Shown here one piece after another: positions 34,521 to 42,763 of a DNA stretch of 45,843 nucleotides. The position numbers and the translations under genes were made by a program. A model generated the notes under the pieces. It was not told the DNA's origin, did no database searches, and was given only the letters and a program-made list of their open reading frames with translations. Numbering within the stretch: the first letter of the stretch is position 1; every line of letters begins with the position of its first letter. Source of the DNA: JAAYJR01 sp964611525 (GTDB taxonomy: Bacteria > Bacteroidota > Bacteroidia > Bacteroidales > Prolixibacteraceae); the NCBI GenBank assembly GCA_964611525.1, contig CAZTAL010000089.1:1-45843 (forward strand), in the 5' to 3' direction.

Positions 34521-34892
34521 ATGAAACGGCTATATTATCTTTTAATCAGAGAAGTAAAACACAAGAATATTAATAAACCGGAGAAAGGTTTTTTTATAGT
34601 TATTGAAGAAGGAAATGCTTCCCTGTTTTCCAAGTCGCAGGTGGCTTTCCATGAAGCCAAAGAACCCGCGGCATACCAGGATGCCGAACCTGCTAAATTT
34701 GTTAAACAAACTGATGAATATTATATCAGGGTCAGTGAGCAGATAGCGCAGCCCATGAGAAAAAGATCGGACCTTTATGATATTTTCCCCGATCATAAAA
34801 AGGAGGTGCAGGCTTTTATAAAGGATAACCGTATAAGGACTAACAAACCGGATGCCCTCAAGGAACTGGTTCAATACTATAATTCATTGTAA
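34521..34892 (+). CDS. Hypothetical protein, unknown function
   Basis: A 123-residue basic protein I cannot assign. The second half (EYYIRVSEQIAQPMRKRSDL, YDIFPDHKKEVQAFIKDNRI, then ALKELVQYYNSL) resembles C-terminal ends seen in Bacteroidota exported proteins. Here there is no signal peptide, and an in-frame stop lies just upstream of the ATG. The N-terminus MKRLYYLLIREVKHKNINKP is basic and short. It could be a cytoplasmic relative or an N-terminally shortened copy. It stands alone between rnfA and a repeat element. Confidence 0.6.
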   Translation: MKRLYYLLIREVKHKNINKPEKGFFIVIEEGNASLFSKSQVAFHEAKEPAAYQDAEPAKFVKQTDEYYIRVSEQIAQPMRKRSDLYDIFPDHKKEVQAFIKDNRIRTNKPDALKELVQYYNSL

Positions 34893-34924
34893 TTTAGATT
34901 GATCTGAAATGTTATAAATGAGTA

Positions 34925-35062
34925 GATGAGTTCAGTATAAAAACTAAAATTCTAATTAATAAATACTTTATGCTATTTATAACTAATTGTAAAATAGTTT
35001 AATAAATTTTATAAATTTGTCTAAATAGGGCACGAAGCGCCTTTTTAGACGGGCCTCAGTAG
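34925..35062 (+). repeat. Interspersed repeat family A, copy 4, with hairpin
   Basis: Starts GATGAGTTCAGTATAAAAAC, passes through AATACTTTATGCTATTTATAA (shared with copy 1) and TAATAAATTTTATAAATTTG (close to copy 2), and ends in a hairpin at 35019-35050 with arms GTCTAAATAGGGC / GCGCCTTTTTAGAC. The outer ends (ATGAGTT / CCTCAGT) are less perfect than in copy 2. It lies in the 440-bp gap upstream of the ECF sigma gene; the rest of that gap shows nothing recognisable. Confidence 0.75.
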
Positions 35063-35329
35063 ATTCCATAAATAAATCTAATTCATTTTTCATTGTTGTC
35101 ACGGCAAATTAATAACTTTTGTTTTTTTATACCCCAGCATTAATGCCGGAGCTGAGAATATTGCATCATGTAAAATCCGGCATTAAGATCAGGATTAAAA
35201 TTCTGCATTCTATAAAGATTTAAGACCGATACCTTTTTTCACCAAGTTAGTAGTGATTTTTTTATTAATTTTCCAGTAAATGTAACATTAGAAAATTGTT
35301 TTCGTCATTGAATCAGAAATTAAAGAGAT

Positions 35330-35884
35330 TTGGAAACACTTTTTAAAAACATTCACCAGGAAATTATTGATCAGTGCAGAAATGGTGACAGGAAAGCTCA
35401 GTTTCGGCTATATGAACTATATTATAAAGCAATGTATAACGTAAGCCTGCGGATAGTTAATAACGAAACGGAAGCTGAAGACATTATGCAGGAGTCCTTT
35501 CTGAAAGCTTTTAAAAAGATCAATACTTATAGGGGGGAAGTGAGTTTTGGTGCGTGGCTTAAAAAGATTGTGGTTAATAGTTCATTAGATTATTTAAAAA
35601 AAAGAAAGGTGCAATTTGATCAGATAAATGAACAAACACTGGAAAAGCCGGATGATACTATGGAAATACAAGAGGTGGATGTAAGTCTTATAAAAAAAGC
35701 TATACGTGACCTGCCGGATGGTTACAGGACAATTTTGAGTCTTTACCTTATTGAAGGATACGATCATGATGAAATAAGCACTATTTTAAGCATAAGTAAT
35801 TCAGCATCACGCACGCAGTATTCGAGAGCAAAAAATAAATTACGGGAGATATTAAAGGGAAAAGAAAAATTTTTATATAACTGA
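35330..35884 (+). CDS. ECF-type RNA polymerase sigma factor
   Basis: A 184-residue sigma-70 family regulator of the extracytoplasmic type. Region 2 is at about 20-90 (QFRLYELYYKAMYNVSLRIV, EAEDIMQESFLKAFKKI, and FGAWLKKIVVNSSLDYLKKR), and region 4 at about 120-175 (AIRDLPDGYRTILSLYLIEG, YDHDEISTILSISNSASRTQ, YSRAKNKLREIL). It should direct RNA polymerase to a small regulon, probably its own operon. The start is a TTG with no nearby ATG that keeps region 2 intact. The next two genes encode a likely anti-sigma factor and an exported solenoid protein. Confidence 0.92.
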   Translation: METLFKNIHQEIIDQCRNGDRKAQFRLYELYYKAMYNVSLRIVNNETEAEDIMQESFLKAFKKINTYRGEVSFGAWLKKIVVNSSLDYLKKRKVQFDQINEQTLEKPDDTMEIQEVDVSLIKKAIRDLPDGYRTILSLYLIEGYDHDEISTILSISNSASRTQYSRAKNKLREILKGKEKFLYN

Positions 35885-36073
35885 ATATGAGGAGAATAAA
35901 GTGGTTCCATAGGTTATTAAATTTGTAACTATTTTTTTTATAATTATAAAATTTTAAACATATGAAAGCAGATATTTTTTCAGCTATAGTAAAGATGGAA
36001 GTGGGTGTCTAAGACATATCCCCTTTAAATTTTCAGATGTTAATCATACAAGTAATGATAAAATGCGAAGCAG

Positions 36074-36661
36074 ATGAAGGAAAGAGATTACATAGAGGAT
36101 ATTATTAATAACAACCTTGAAAGGTTAAACGATGATGAACCCTTACCCGGTCACTTTAAGAGGTTTGAAGCTAAATTACAAAAAAGTAATGCAGGGAAGG
36201 AGAGGCGGACTTTTAGGATTATTTGGAGATTGGCTGCTGCGGCTGTATTCGCTTTCCTTTTGGTTAATCAGGCTATAATATGGTTTTCATCTAGTGATAA
36301 GAACATGAATATATCATCTGGAACGGAAAAAATAACGCTGGCATCGGTATCTGATGAATACAAAGAGGTAGAATTTCATTATATAAACTCTATAGATAAC
36401 GGATTGGAACAGTGGAATAAACTAGTCAGCGAGGGGTTTGTCTCCGAAGAAGAACAGATGATGATGAAAACAGAATTAGCCGAATTTGAAACTGTTTATA
36501 ACAAACTTCAGAAAGATCTCCGGATAAGCCTCAATGACGACCGTGTTATCAATGCAATGCTTGAATATTATCAAACTAAGCTTAGTTTAATTAATATGAT
36601 TGTTAATAAATTAAAAGAAGTAAAACAAAAAAATAATATAGATCATGAAAAGGAAATTTAG
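36074..36661 (+). CDS. Probable anti-sigma factor, single-TM protein
   Basis: A 195-residue protein with a short acidic cytoplasmic part (residues 1-45, ERDYIEDIINNNLERLNDDE), one TM helix at about 52-72 (WRLAAAAVFAFLLVNQAIIW) and a helical extracytoplasmic domain rich in Glu/Lys. No named domain is recognised. Position directly after an ECF sigma gene and single-pass topology make an anti-sigma role likely by inference; the classical zinc HxxxCxxC motif is absent. It overlaps the next gene by 17 bp. Confidence 0.65.
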   Translation: MKERDYIEDIINNNLERLNDDEPLPGHFKRFEAKLQKSNAGKERRTFRIIWRLAAAAVFAFLLVNQAIIWFSSSDKNMNISSGTEKITLASVSDEYKEVEFHYINSIDNGLEQWNKLVSEGFVSEEEQMMMKTELAEFETVYNKLQKDLRISLNDDRVINAMLEYYQTKLSLINMIVNKLKEVKQKNNIDHEKEI

Positions 36662-37685
36662 ATTAGTAATATTAATATTGGTGGTTGCCTTAACAGGGAT
36701 TATGCAATCATCAGCAGAGGAAGCCATTAAAGAATATCATGAATCATGGGCAGCTGCTGGTGTTCAATTGCTGGAAATTAACAATAAATTTGGTGAAGTC
36801 AAAGTAATGAACAATGGTGGTGGTAATCTTACCATTGATGTTGTAATAACCGTTGAAGCGCTGAATAAATCTAAAGCCAATGAGTTATTAGGACAAATAA
36901 GTGTCAGGTTTAATAAAATTGGCCGTACGGTTAGTGCGGAAACAATTATCGGCAATGATTTTAAAAGCCGAAATGATTTTAGTATTGATTACAATGTAAA
37001 TATACCGTCTGATAAGGATCTTGATATTTTCAACAAATATGGTAATATTATTGTCAATGTGCTTAATGCAAACGGTAAATTTAATTTACAGTATGGTAAT
37101 TTTACGGCAAATGAATTAAATACCCCTTCCAGTGGTTTTATGGAGGTACATATTGCTTATGGCAAGGCTGATATCAGTATGTCAAATGATTTAAACATGG
37201 AGGCTAAATATTCGACAATTAATTTTGGAGAAACAGGTGACCTTGTGCTTAATTCCAAATATACGGTAATTAATTTGGGACGAGCCCGGTCAATTACAGC
37301 TGAATCAAAATACGATACCTATAATTTTGAGGAAGCAGGTTCAGTTTCCGCCGATACAAAATACACCAGCATAAAAATTGATGAACTTTCCGTTAGTCTT
37401 GAAATTGATGCAGAATATGGTGGGATAAGTGTTGGAGAGGTGGATACCGGTTTTAATCTTATTTCCATATCCAATAGCTACGGCAGGGTTGCATTAGAAC
37501 TCGCCGGTAGAAGCTATACAGTTGATGCAAGTTGCGATCATTGCGGAATATCTTATCCTGAAGATGATTTCACCGGTGACAGTATGATTGAAAATCAAAA
37601 TCATCAAATTGAAGGAAAAGTAGGTGCCGGTGAGGGAGGTAACGTTGTTGTGAAAAGTCGCTACGGACAGATTAAGTTGTATTAA
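36645..37685 (+). CDS. Exported DUF4097-like beta-solenoid protein with 17-residue repeats
   Basis: A 346-residue protein with a Sec signal peptide (hydrophobic 6-20, then SSAEE). From about residue 130 to 280 an aromatic K/x-Tyr pair recurs (132, 150, 172, 189, 206, 223, 240, 258, 279), five of the intervals being 17-18 residues, with units such as KYSTINFGETGDLVLNS and KYDTYNFEEAGSVSADT. This is the pattern of a right-handed beta-solenoid like those in DUF4097 proteins. Two cysteines sit in SCDHCGISY at about 296-304. The gene overlaps the putative anti-sigma gene and is probably the output of the sigma-factor operon, with an envelope role. Function unknown. Confidence 0.75.
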   Translation: MKRKFRLVILILVVALTGIMQSSAEEAIKEYHESWAAAGVQLLEINNKFGEVKVMNNGGGNLTIDVVITVEALNKSKANELLGQISVRFNKIGRTVSAETIIGNDFKSRNDFSIDYNVNIPSDKDLDIFNKYGNIIVNVLNANGKFNLQYGNFTANELNTPSSGFMEVHIAYGKADISMSNDLNMEAKYSTINFGETGDLVLNSKYTVINLGRARSITAESKYDTYNFEEAGSVSADTKYTSIKIDELSVSLEIDAEYGGISVGEVDTGFNLISISNSYGRVALELAGRSYTVDASCDHCGISYPEDDFTGDSMIENQNHQIEGKVGAGEGGNVVVKSRYGQIKLY

Positions 37686-38587
37686 ACAGATATTTTCAAG
37701 GTAGAAAAATAGCAAAGCTTGTAAACATCAAATAATTTTATCGAAGGATTTTTCCCGGTGAGATTTCTTTCAATACATTTTTTAAAAAGATAAAAAAGAC
37801 ACCGGAGCAGAAAGTGAGGTATCAATAAAGTGATTTTTTTATAATGGTTTAAAAAAGTTATTTGTTGACTAAATTCAGTTTTATTGTCTACAATTTCCTC
37901 TGAAATAAATTTCAGGTTTTTTAATGCTTCTCTGCTTTTGGATAAAAAAGCTTCAGAATCTTCCAGTCCGGCATGCTCAACGGGATTATCAATATGAACA
38001 ATTTTAATGCCCGATGAATACAGTTCATAACCTAAAAGTGTGTCTTCATGTCCATAGGGACCGATATTTTCGCTGAAGTGGATTATTTCAAAGACTTCCT
38101 TATCAATCAGAAAGTTATTGGATGTAATTATAAAATTTTTTTTACGATTCCGTTCCGCTGCAGGAATAACCTCCCTTTTTTTTCCATATACCCATCTTAG
38201 TAATTTTTTCGGATTTTCGGGCTTTGGGTGATTATAAGCAGTTCCTCCGCACAAAACATACCCTTGCTCAGCTTTATTAATATAAGTTTTAAGATAATCC
38301 TCATATATAAGTTCTGAATCAGCATCAATAAATAAGAGCCAGCGGTATTTTGATTCGAGCCCCATTTTATTGCGGATAGCAGACCTTCCCAAATTTTTCT
38401 CCATCTCCCTGTAAATAACATTGTTAAGGTATATCAGTTCTCGGTTATTTTGTTTTACCGACTCAACAGAGTTGTCATCGTAGATCCTTATTTCATAATC
38501 AATTGACAGTGAAATGGCCTGTTTGGTAAGCTGATCGACCAGATCTTTGACCTTATAATTATATACGGGGATATTTATTGATAACAT
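37682..38587 (-). CDS. Glycosyltransferase family 2
   Basis: A 301-residue GT-A-fold transferase that adds a sugar from a nucleotide-sugar donor. It has the N-terminal SINIPVYNYKVKDL strand, YDDNSVES, the AIRNKMGLESKYRWLLFIDA segment with DADSE as metal-binding DxD, and a later GPYGHEDTLLGYELYSSG with the catalytic-base region (HED). The C-terminus has a hydrophobic/basic end (LRCLFYLFKKCI) that may contact membrane. It converges with the solenoid gene, overlapping by 4 bp. Product sugar unknown. Confidence 0.88.
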   Translation of the reverse strand: MLSINIPVYNYKVKDLVDQLTKQAISLSIDYEIRIYDDNSVESVKQNNRELIYLNNVIYREMEKNLGRSAIRNKMGLESKYRWLLFIDADSELIYEDYLKTYINKAEQGYVLCGGTAYNHPKPENPKKLLRWVYGKKREVIPAAERNRKKNFIITSNNFLIDKEVFEIIHFSENIGPYGHEDTLLGYELYSSGIKIVHIDNPVEHAGLEDSEAFLSKSREALKNLKFISEEIVDNKTEFSQQITFLNHYKKITLLIPHFLLRCLFYLFKKCIERNLTGKNPSIKLFDVYKLCYFSTLKISV

Positions 38588-39043
38588 TGTACTATAACTA
38601 TAGTATTAACTTAGGTTATTTACCCTCAAAACTAATTGTTTTAAATGCGTATTGCATAAGCTAATTTAAAATTTTATTAATTTGTCTGATAAATATGCAG
38701 GTCACTTTTTATATCAAACTCACCTTTGCAATTTAATAATAAACTTCTGTAATAAATAATTAATTGTATGTAGTAAATTTCTTACCCTTGTCAGATATAT
38801 TTTATATTATTTTGCATTATATTAATATGGGGATTTATAAAACAGGTACGTTTATTAATGGGTTTTATGAATTTTTATTGCGTTTATGGGTTTATAATTG
38901 TTTATTTTAAGGTTATGAGATGAAACTCGCATAAATTTAATATTTGTCGTATGTGTCTGCTCACCGAAGTGCTACAGCACACATGTGTATCAAAAATATT
39001 GTCATGCTCGTTTCATCACTGTAAGTTATAAAATTCTGTGCCA
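38588..39043. other. Intergenic region between glycosyltransferase and thioredoxin-like gene
   Basis: About 455 bp divergent between two genes. It contains a weak family A hairpin echo (TTTGTCTGATAAATATGCAG then CACTTTTTATATCAAACTC, 38681-38722) and a small hairpin GTGC-TACA-GCAC near 38970. No gene is supported. Confidence 0.4.
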
Positions 39044-40441
39044 ATGAAGTTAAAATATATTTTATATTTAGTTTTATTGATCTCGTTATCTGCATCAGGT
39101 CAAAATATTCAGATAAAAATTGAACTACAACCAGCGGCGGAGAAGGAGATAATATTGGCAAACCATTATCTGGAAAATATTTATGCAAATGATACAATTA
39201 AGCTTGATAGTAAGGGCAGGGGAGTGTTCGAGCGCGATTCCCTTTTACCTCAGGGATTGTATAAAATTTATATGGATCAGGATCATCATTTTGATTTTTT
39301 GCTGGGAAGTGACCAGGGCTTTTTGCTGAAAAATGATAGTTTCAATACTCATACAATGCAAATAAAAGGATCAGCAGAAACAGAGGGATTCGTGGATTAT
39401 ACTCTTTTTGTTAAGAATCTCAGGGAAAGGAAATCGGTTTTACAAAAGACAATTGCCACAGCTAAACGCGAAGAAAAGGGAAAACTTATAAAGGAACTTT
39501 ACTCTCTTGACTCCGAATTACATAATTACTGGGATAAAATAGATGAAGAATTACCAAATTCTTTTCTTTCAAAATTTGTAAAGGCGAACTATCTACCCTC
39601 TCTTGATGTCTCAAGCCTGACTCCTGAAGTAAAGAATAATGATTCATTACTTTTGCGTGCCCGCTATTATTATCAGAGGTCTCATTACTGGGATTATTTT
39701 GATTATACGGACGAACGTTTTTTGTACACTCCCTTTTACAAGCAAAAACTCGAAAGGTGGTTTACAAAGGTACTTTATCAAAGCTATGACTCGGTAAAAA
39801 TTTATGTGCTTGATTTCATTGAAGAAGTAAAGCCTGATAAAAGGATATTTCAGTTTGTCACCTCATTTTTTCTCAACAGCAGTATCAATAGCAAGATAAT
39901 GGGAATGGATGCTTTGTTTGTTGATATTGCAAAGAAATATTATTTGTCGGGCGAGGCTTTCTGGGCTTCCGGAGAGTCATTGGAAAAAATAAAGGAAAAT
40001 GTGCTTTTTACTGAGAATAATCTTATTAGCATGACTGCCCCTGATCTTACACTTGAAAGTGTGGACGGTCAGCTTTGCAATCTTCACCGGATAAATGCTT
40101 CATTCACATTAGTTGTTTTATATGAACCTGACTGTTCACACTGCAATGTTTTTGTTCCGGGACTATATACTGACGTGTATCAACAATACAGGAATAAAGG
40201 ACTGGAAGTATATGCCATATATACCATGGATAATAAAGAAAAATGGAAAGAATTTATTGGGGAATATGGACTGAAAGACTGGATAAATGTATGGGATTCG
40301 CACCATGTTTCGGGATTAAGAATACTTTATGATGCCCGCACCACTCCCGGAGTATACCTGTTAGATGAAAATAAAAAGATCGTAGCAAAGAAGATGAGCG
40401 TGGAACAGATAAAAAAGATTTTGGAGCATGAACTTAAATGA
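39044..40441 (+). CDS. Exported thioredoxin-fold protein (DUF4369/TlpA-like)
   Basis: A 465-residue periplasmic protein. The signal peptide is about residues 1-20 (KYILYLVLLISLSASGQ). The N-terminal beta domain (KIELQPAAEKEIILANHYLE onward) resembles DUF4369. A helical middle with Glu/Lys-rich stretches follows. The C-terminal TlpA-like domain has VVLYEPDCSHCNVF, a CxxC (CSHC) redox site, and the cis-Pro region RTTPGVYLLDENKKIV. It probably reduces or isomerises disulfides or delivers electrons in the periplasm. The ATG at 39044 is preferred over a GTG two codons earlier. The next gene begins about 50 bp downstream. Confidence 0.85.
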   Translation: MKLKYILYLVLLISLSASGQNIQIKIELQPAAEKEIILANHYLENIYANDTIKLDSKGRGVFERDSLLPQGLYKIYMDQDHHFDFLLGSDQGFLLKNDSFNTHTMQIKGSAETEGFVDYTLFVKNLRERKSVLQKTIATAKREEKGKLIKELYSLDSELHNYWDKIDEELPNSFLSKFVKANYLPSLDVSSLTPEVKNNDSLLLRARYYYQRSHYWDYFDYTDERFLYTPFYKQKLERWFTKVLYQSYDSVKIYVLDFIEEVKPDKRIFQFVTSFFLNSSINSKIMGMDALFVDIAKKYYLSGEAFWASGESLEKIKENVLFTENNLISMTAPDLTLESVDGQLCNLHRINASFTLVVLYEPDCSHCNVFVPGLYTDVYQQYRNKGLEVYAIYTMDNKEKWKEFIGEYGLKDWINVWDSHHVSGLRILYDARTTPGVYLLDENKKIVAKKMSVEQIKKILEHELK

Positions 40442-40491
40442 ATAAGAAAAAATATAGTAATGTTTTTTCTCATTTTTAAAATTAGAATATT

Positions 40492-41286
40492 ATGAAACGA
40501 AATAATTGTCTTTTAACTATATTCATTTTGCTTTGTCCGGTTCTGTTCATAGCAGGATGCAAGGAAAGTCTCACTTCCCATCAGAAACAAACCATCGTAC
40601 AGTTTTCTACAATTGATGCTCTGATGACCGGAGTTTATGATGGCGAAACCACGTTAAGTGAGTTGGCCAGATGGGGTAATTTTGGCATTGGAACATTCAA
40701 TGCACTGGATGGAGAGATGATTTTATATAATGGAACCTTTTACAAGGTGAAGTCTGATGGAAATATATACCGGTACGAAGGAACCGTTCAGACCCCTTTT
40801 GCTACTGTCACCTTCTTTCAGGCTGAAAGCAGCTATCAGGTTACAGGGATAGATTATTCGGGGCTAAAATCAACGCTTGACAGCATGATTGCCAGTCCCA
40901 ACCTGTTTTATGCCATCCGTGTAAGCGGAACTTTCAGAACTGTAAAAACCCGTAGTGTGCCGGAGCAGGAAAAACCTTATCCTCCTCTGATAGAAATCAC
41001 GGCACACCAGCCGGAATTTCAGGCAGAGGAAGTATCCGGCATTCTTGTTGGTTTCTATTGTCCCCCGTTCGTAACCGGTATCAATGTGCCGGGGTACCAT
41101 CTTCATTTTCTTTCTGACGACGAAACATTCGGAGGTCATTTACTCGAATTAGAATTAGAGCATGCCACTGTTGAAATAGACCCTATCAGTCAGTTTAAAT
41201 TAATTCTTCCACATGACAAGGAATTTATGGATGCCGACCTGTCAAAAGATTTGTCAGATGATTTAAAGAGTGTGGAAGGAAATTAG
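40492..41286 (+). CDS. budA: Acetolactate decarboxylase, lipoprotein form
   Basis: Converts (S)-2-acetolactate to acetoin and CO2. The family signature is clear: VQFSTIDALMTGVYDGETTL, WGNFGIGTFNALDGEMIL, then GYHLHFLSDDETFGGHLLEL, where the two His of HLH and the later His of GGH are the zinc ligands. The 264 residues include an N-terminal signal with lipobox FIAGC (Cys at about 23), so the mature enzyme would be lipid-anchored outside the cytoplasm, unusual for an enzyme of central metabolism. There is no acetolactate synthase nearby. It follows the thioredoxin-like gene by 50 bp. Confidence 0.92.
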   Translation: MKRNNCLLTIFILLCPVLFIAGCKESLTSHQKQTIVQFSTIDALMTGVYDGETTLSELARWGNFGIGTFNALDGEMILYNGTFYKVKSDGNIYRYEGTVQTPFATVTFFQAESSYQVTGIDYSGLKSTLDSMIASPNLFYAIRVSGTFRTVKTRSVPEQEKPYPPLIEITAHQPEFQAEEVSGILVGFYCPPFVTGINVPGYHLHFLSDDETFGGHLLELELEHATVEIDPISQFKLILPHDKEFMDADLSKDLSDDLKSVEGN

Positions 41287-41483
41287 AGTCCATCAATCAT
41301 TATATAAAGAATTAAAAATATCAGCAGATATTTTATTAGCTTGAATAGGTTATAAAAAAACAGGTATAGGTTTCAAGCATTGAGATAATGATTAGTAATC
41401 ATTATCATGCATAAATGGCATCTGTTCAAATTAGGTTTTATGAGAGAAGATCAATATAGAGGTCATGATAAAATTATCAAATT

Positions 41484-41495
41484 TAAACCGGTTTA
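41484..41495. promoter_or_regulatory. LacI-family operator (autoregulatory)
   Basis: TAAACCGGTTTA, a perfect 12-bp palindrome with a central CG as in LacI/PurR-family sites, 104 bp before the regulator's ATG and just upstream of the predicted -33 box. The same core recurs at 42621-42634. Confidence 0.75.
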
Positions 41496-41498
41496 GAT

Positions 41499-41530
41499 TT
41501 TGGAAATTTGAAAATAATTACCTTTATTTG
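41499..41530 (+). promoter_or_regulatory. Bacteroidota-type promoter for the LacI regulator
   Basis: TTTG (41499-41502), 20 bp, then TTTATTTG (41523-41530), one base off TAnnTTTG. The operator at 41484-41495 abuts the -33 element. Confidence 0.5.
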
Positions 41531-41598
41531 TAAAAGAAATTACGATAAAGTCTCTCCCTCTGTTTGTTGTGAATACATCTTTAAAGTATAAAATAATA

Positions 41599-42603
41599 AT
41601 GAAGATTACAATTAAGGATATTGCAAAAGATTTGAATGTATCAAAGACTACCGTTTCATTTGTATTGTCCGGTATTGGTTCTTCAATGGGAATAAGCTCC
41701 AAAACGGAGGAAAAAATTTTAAAGTATTCCAAAGAAAAAGGATATCAGCCTAATCTGTTAGCAAAAAGTCTATATAGCGGTAAAAGTTATACACTCGGCG
41801 TGATCGTTCCTTCTATTGCTGATATGTTTTATGCGGAACTTGTGAGGGAATTTGAGATTGAAGCCAAAAAAAACGGCTATATATTAATAATATGCAGCTC
41901 GGAAAGAGATGTTGTGCAGGAAGCTAAAATGATACGTATGTTAAGGACAAAACAGGTCGACGGACTGATAATTGCACCTACTGAATATTGTGAGAAGGAG
42001 TTAAAACTTCTTTTGCAGGAGAATTTTCCTTTTGTGTTGGTTGACCGCTATTATCCCAATTTAAAAACTAATTATGTGGTGATCGATGATCTGAAAACAA
42101 GTTTTGTTTTAGTTAGTAAATTACTGGCAAAGGGGAATAAAAAAATAGCGTTATTTACTCCTAATACCCACATTACTGCAATTACCTATAGAAAAGAAGG
42201 ATACAGAAAAGCATTAAGAGAAGCAAATATATCATTTGATGAAAATTTATATTGTAAAGTTAAAAGAAATACTTATGAGGAAGATGTTATAAAAGTGTTG
42301 GATACTTTGTTTGAGAAAGTTCCCGAAGTTGATGGATTTTTTTTCACAACCCACTATCTTGCTCTGGAAACAATAATGTATTTTTTCAGAAAAAATATAG
42401 ATGTAAATAAATACGGACTTGCCTGTATTCATGGGAATCCTTTGTTTTCGACACTAGCTCCGAATATGGATGTTGCTGCTATACCTCTTGATGAAATGGG
42501 GCATAAGGCAGTGAATATTTTATTAAACGATATGAATAAAAAATCAGGATCAGGAGAGAAGATTGATTATGAAATTTGTTTATCCGGTTCTCTTAAAAGT
42601 TAA
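41599..42603 (+). CDS. LacI-family transcriptional regulator
   Basis: A 335-residue sugar-responsive repressor (or activator). The N-terminal helix-turn-helix is at 1-25 (MKITIKDIAKDLNVSKTTVS followed by FVLSG), then a hinge helix, then a periplasmic-binding-protein-like effector domain (YTLGVIVPSIADMFYAELVR, VDGLIIAPTEY, PFVLVDRYYP). The ATG at 41599 places the HTH directly at the N-terminus; an in-frame GTG 30 bp upstream is unlikely. Operators before this gene and before the next one suggest it controls both itself and the enzyme operon. Confidence 0.94.
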   Translation: MKITIKDIAKDLNVSKTTVSFVLSGIGSSMGISSKTEEKILKYSKEKGYQPNLLAKSLYSGKSYTLGVIVPSIADMFYAELVREFEIEAKKNGYILIICSSERDVVQEAKMIRMLRTKQVDGLIIAPTEYCEKELKLLLQENFPFVLVDRYYPNLKTNYVVIDDLKTSFVLVSKLLAKGNKKIALFTPNTHITAITYRKEGYRKALREANISFDENLYCKVKRNTYEEDVIKVLDTLFEKVPEVDGFFFTTHYLALETIMYFFRKNIDVNKYGLACIHGNPLFSTLAPNMDVAAIPLDEMGHKAVNILLNDMNKKSGSGEKIDYEICLSGSLKS

Positions 42604-42620
42604 AAAAATTTATTATTTTT

Positions 42621-42634
42621 CTAAACCGGTTTAG
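42621..42634. promoter_or_regulatory. LacI-family operator in front of the enzyme operon
   Basis: CTAAACCGGTTTAG, a perfect 14-bp palindrome, 17 bp after the regulator stop and 130 bp before the oxidoreductase start. A possible -7 element TAATATTG (42636-42643) directly follows, so a bound regulator would block polymerase. Confidence 0.8.
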
Positions 42635-42679
42635 TTAATATTGAGTTTTTATGATAAAATTGGAATGATTTTAAGTAAT

Positions 42680-42716
42680 TTTTTTAAAAAGGAGTGCAAA
42701 GTTCTTTTTTAGACCA
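42680..42716 (+). repeat. Degenerate family A hairpin
   Basis: TTTAAAAAGGAGTGCAAAGT then TCTTTTTTAGACCATG resembles the hairpin end of family A (AAAAGG...CCTTTTTAGAC). The 5' part of the repeat (GAGTTCAGTATAAAAA) is absent here. Confidence 0.4.
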
Positions 42717-42748
42717 TGCTAATGTTTAATTAAAATATATACGAAAGA

Positions 42749-42756
42749 AAAGGAGG
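42749..42756 (+). promoter_or_regulatory. Strong Shine-Dalgarno before the oxidoreductase gene
   Basis: AAAGGAGG ends 7 bp before the ATG at 42764. It is the only near-perfect Shine-Dalgarno noticed in the window, where starts otherwise lack one. Confidence 0.6.
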
Positions 42757-42763
42757 CAATATT

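Larger units (their letters stand above)
41287..41598. other. Intergenic region upstream of the LacI-type regulator
   Basis: About 310 bp with no gene. Its 3' half holds the palindromic operator at 41484-41495 and the promoter at 41499-41530. Nothing else is recognised. Confidence 0.5.

Noticed and set aside
38961..39197. Minus-strand 78-codon frame near the thioredoxin-like gene start
   Set aside because: It overlaps the start and signal peptide of the real gene on the other strand and has no recognisable content.
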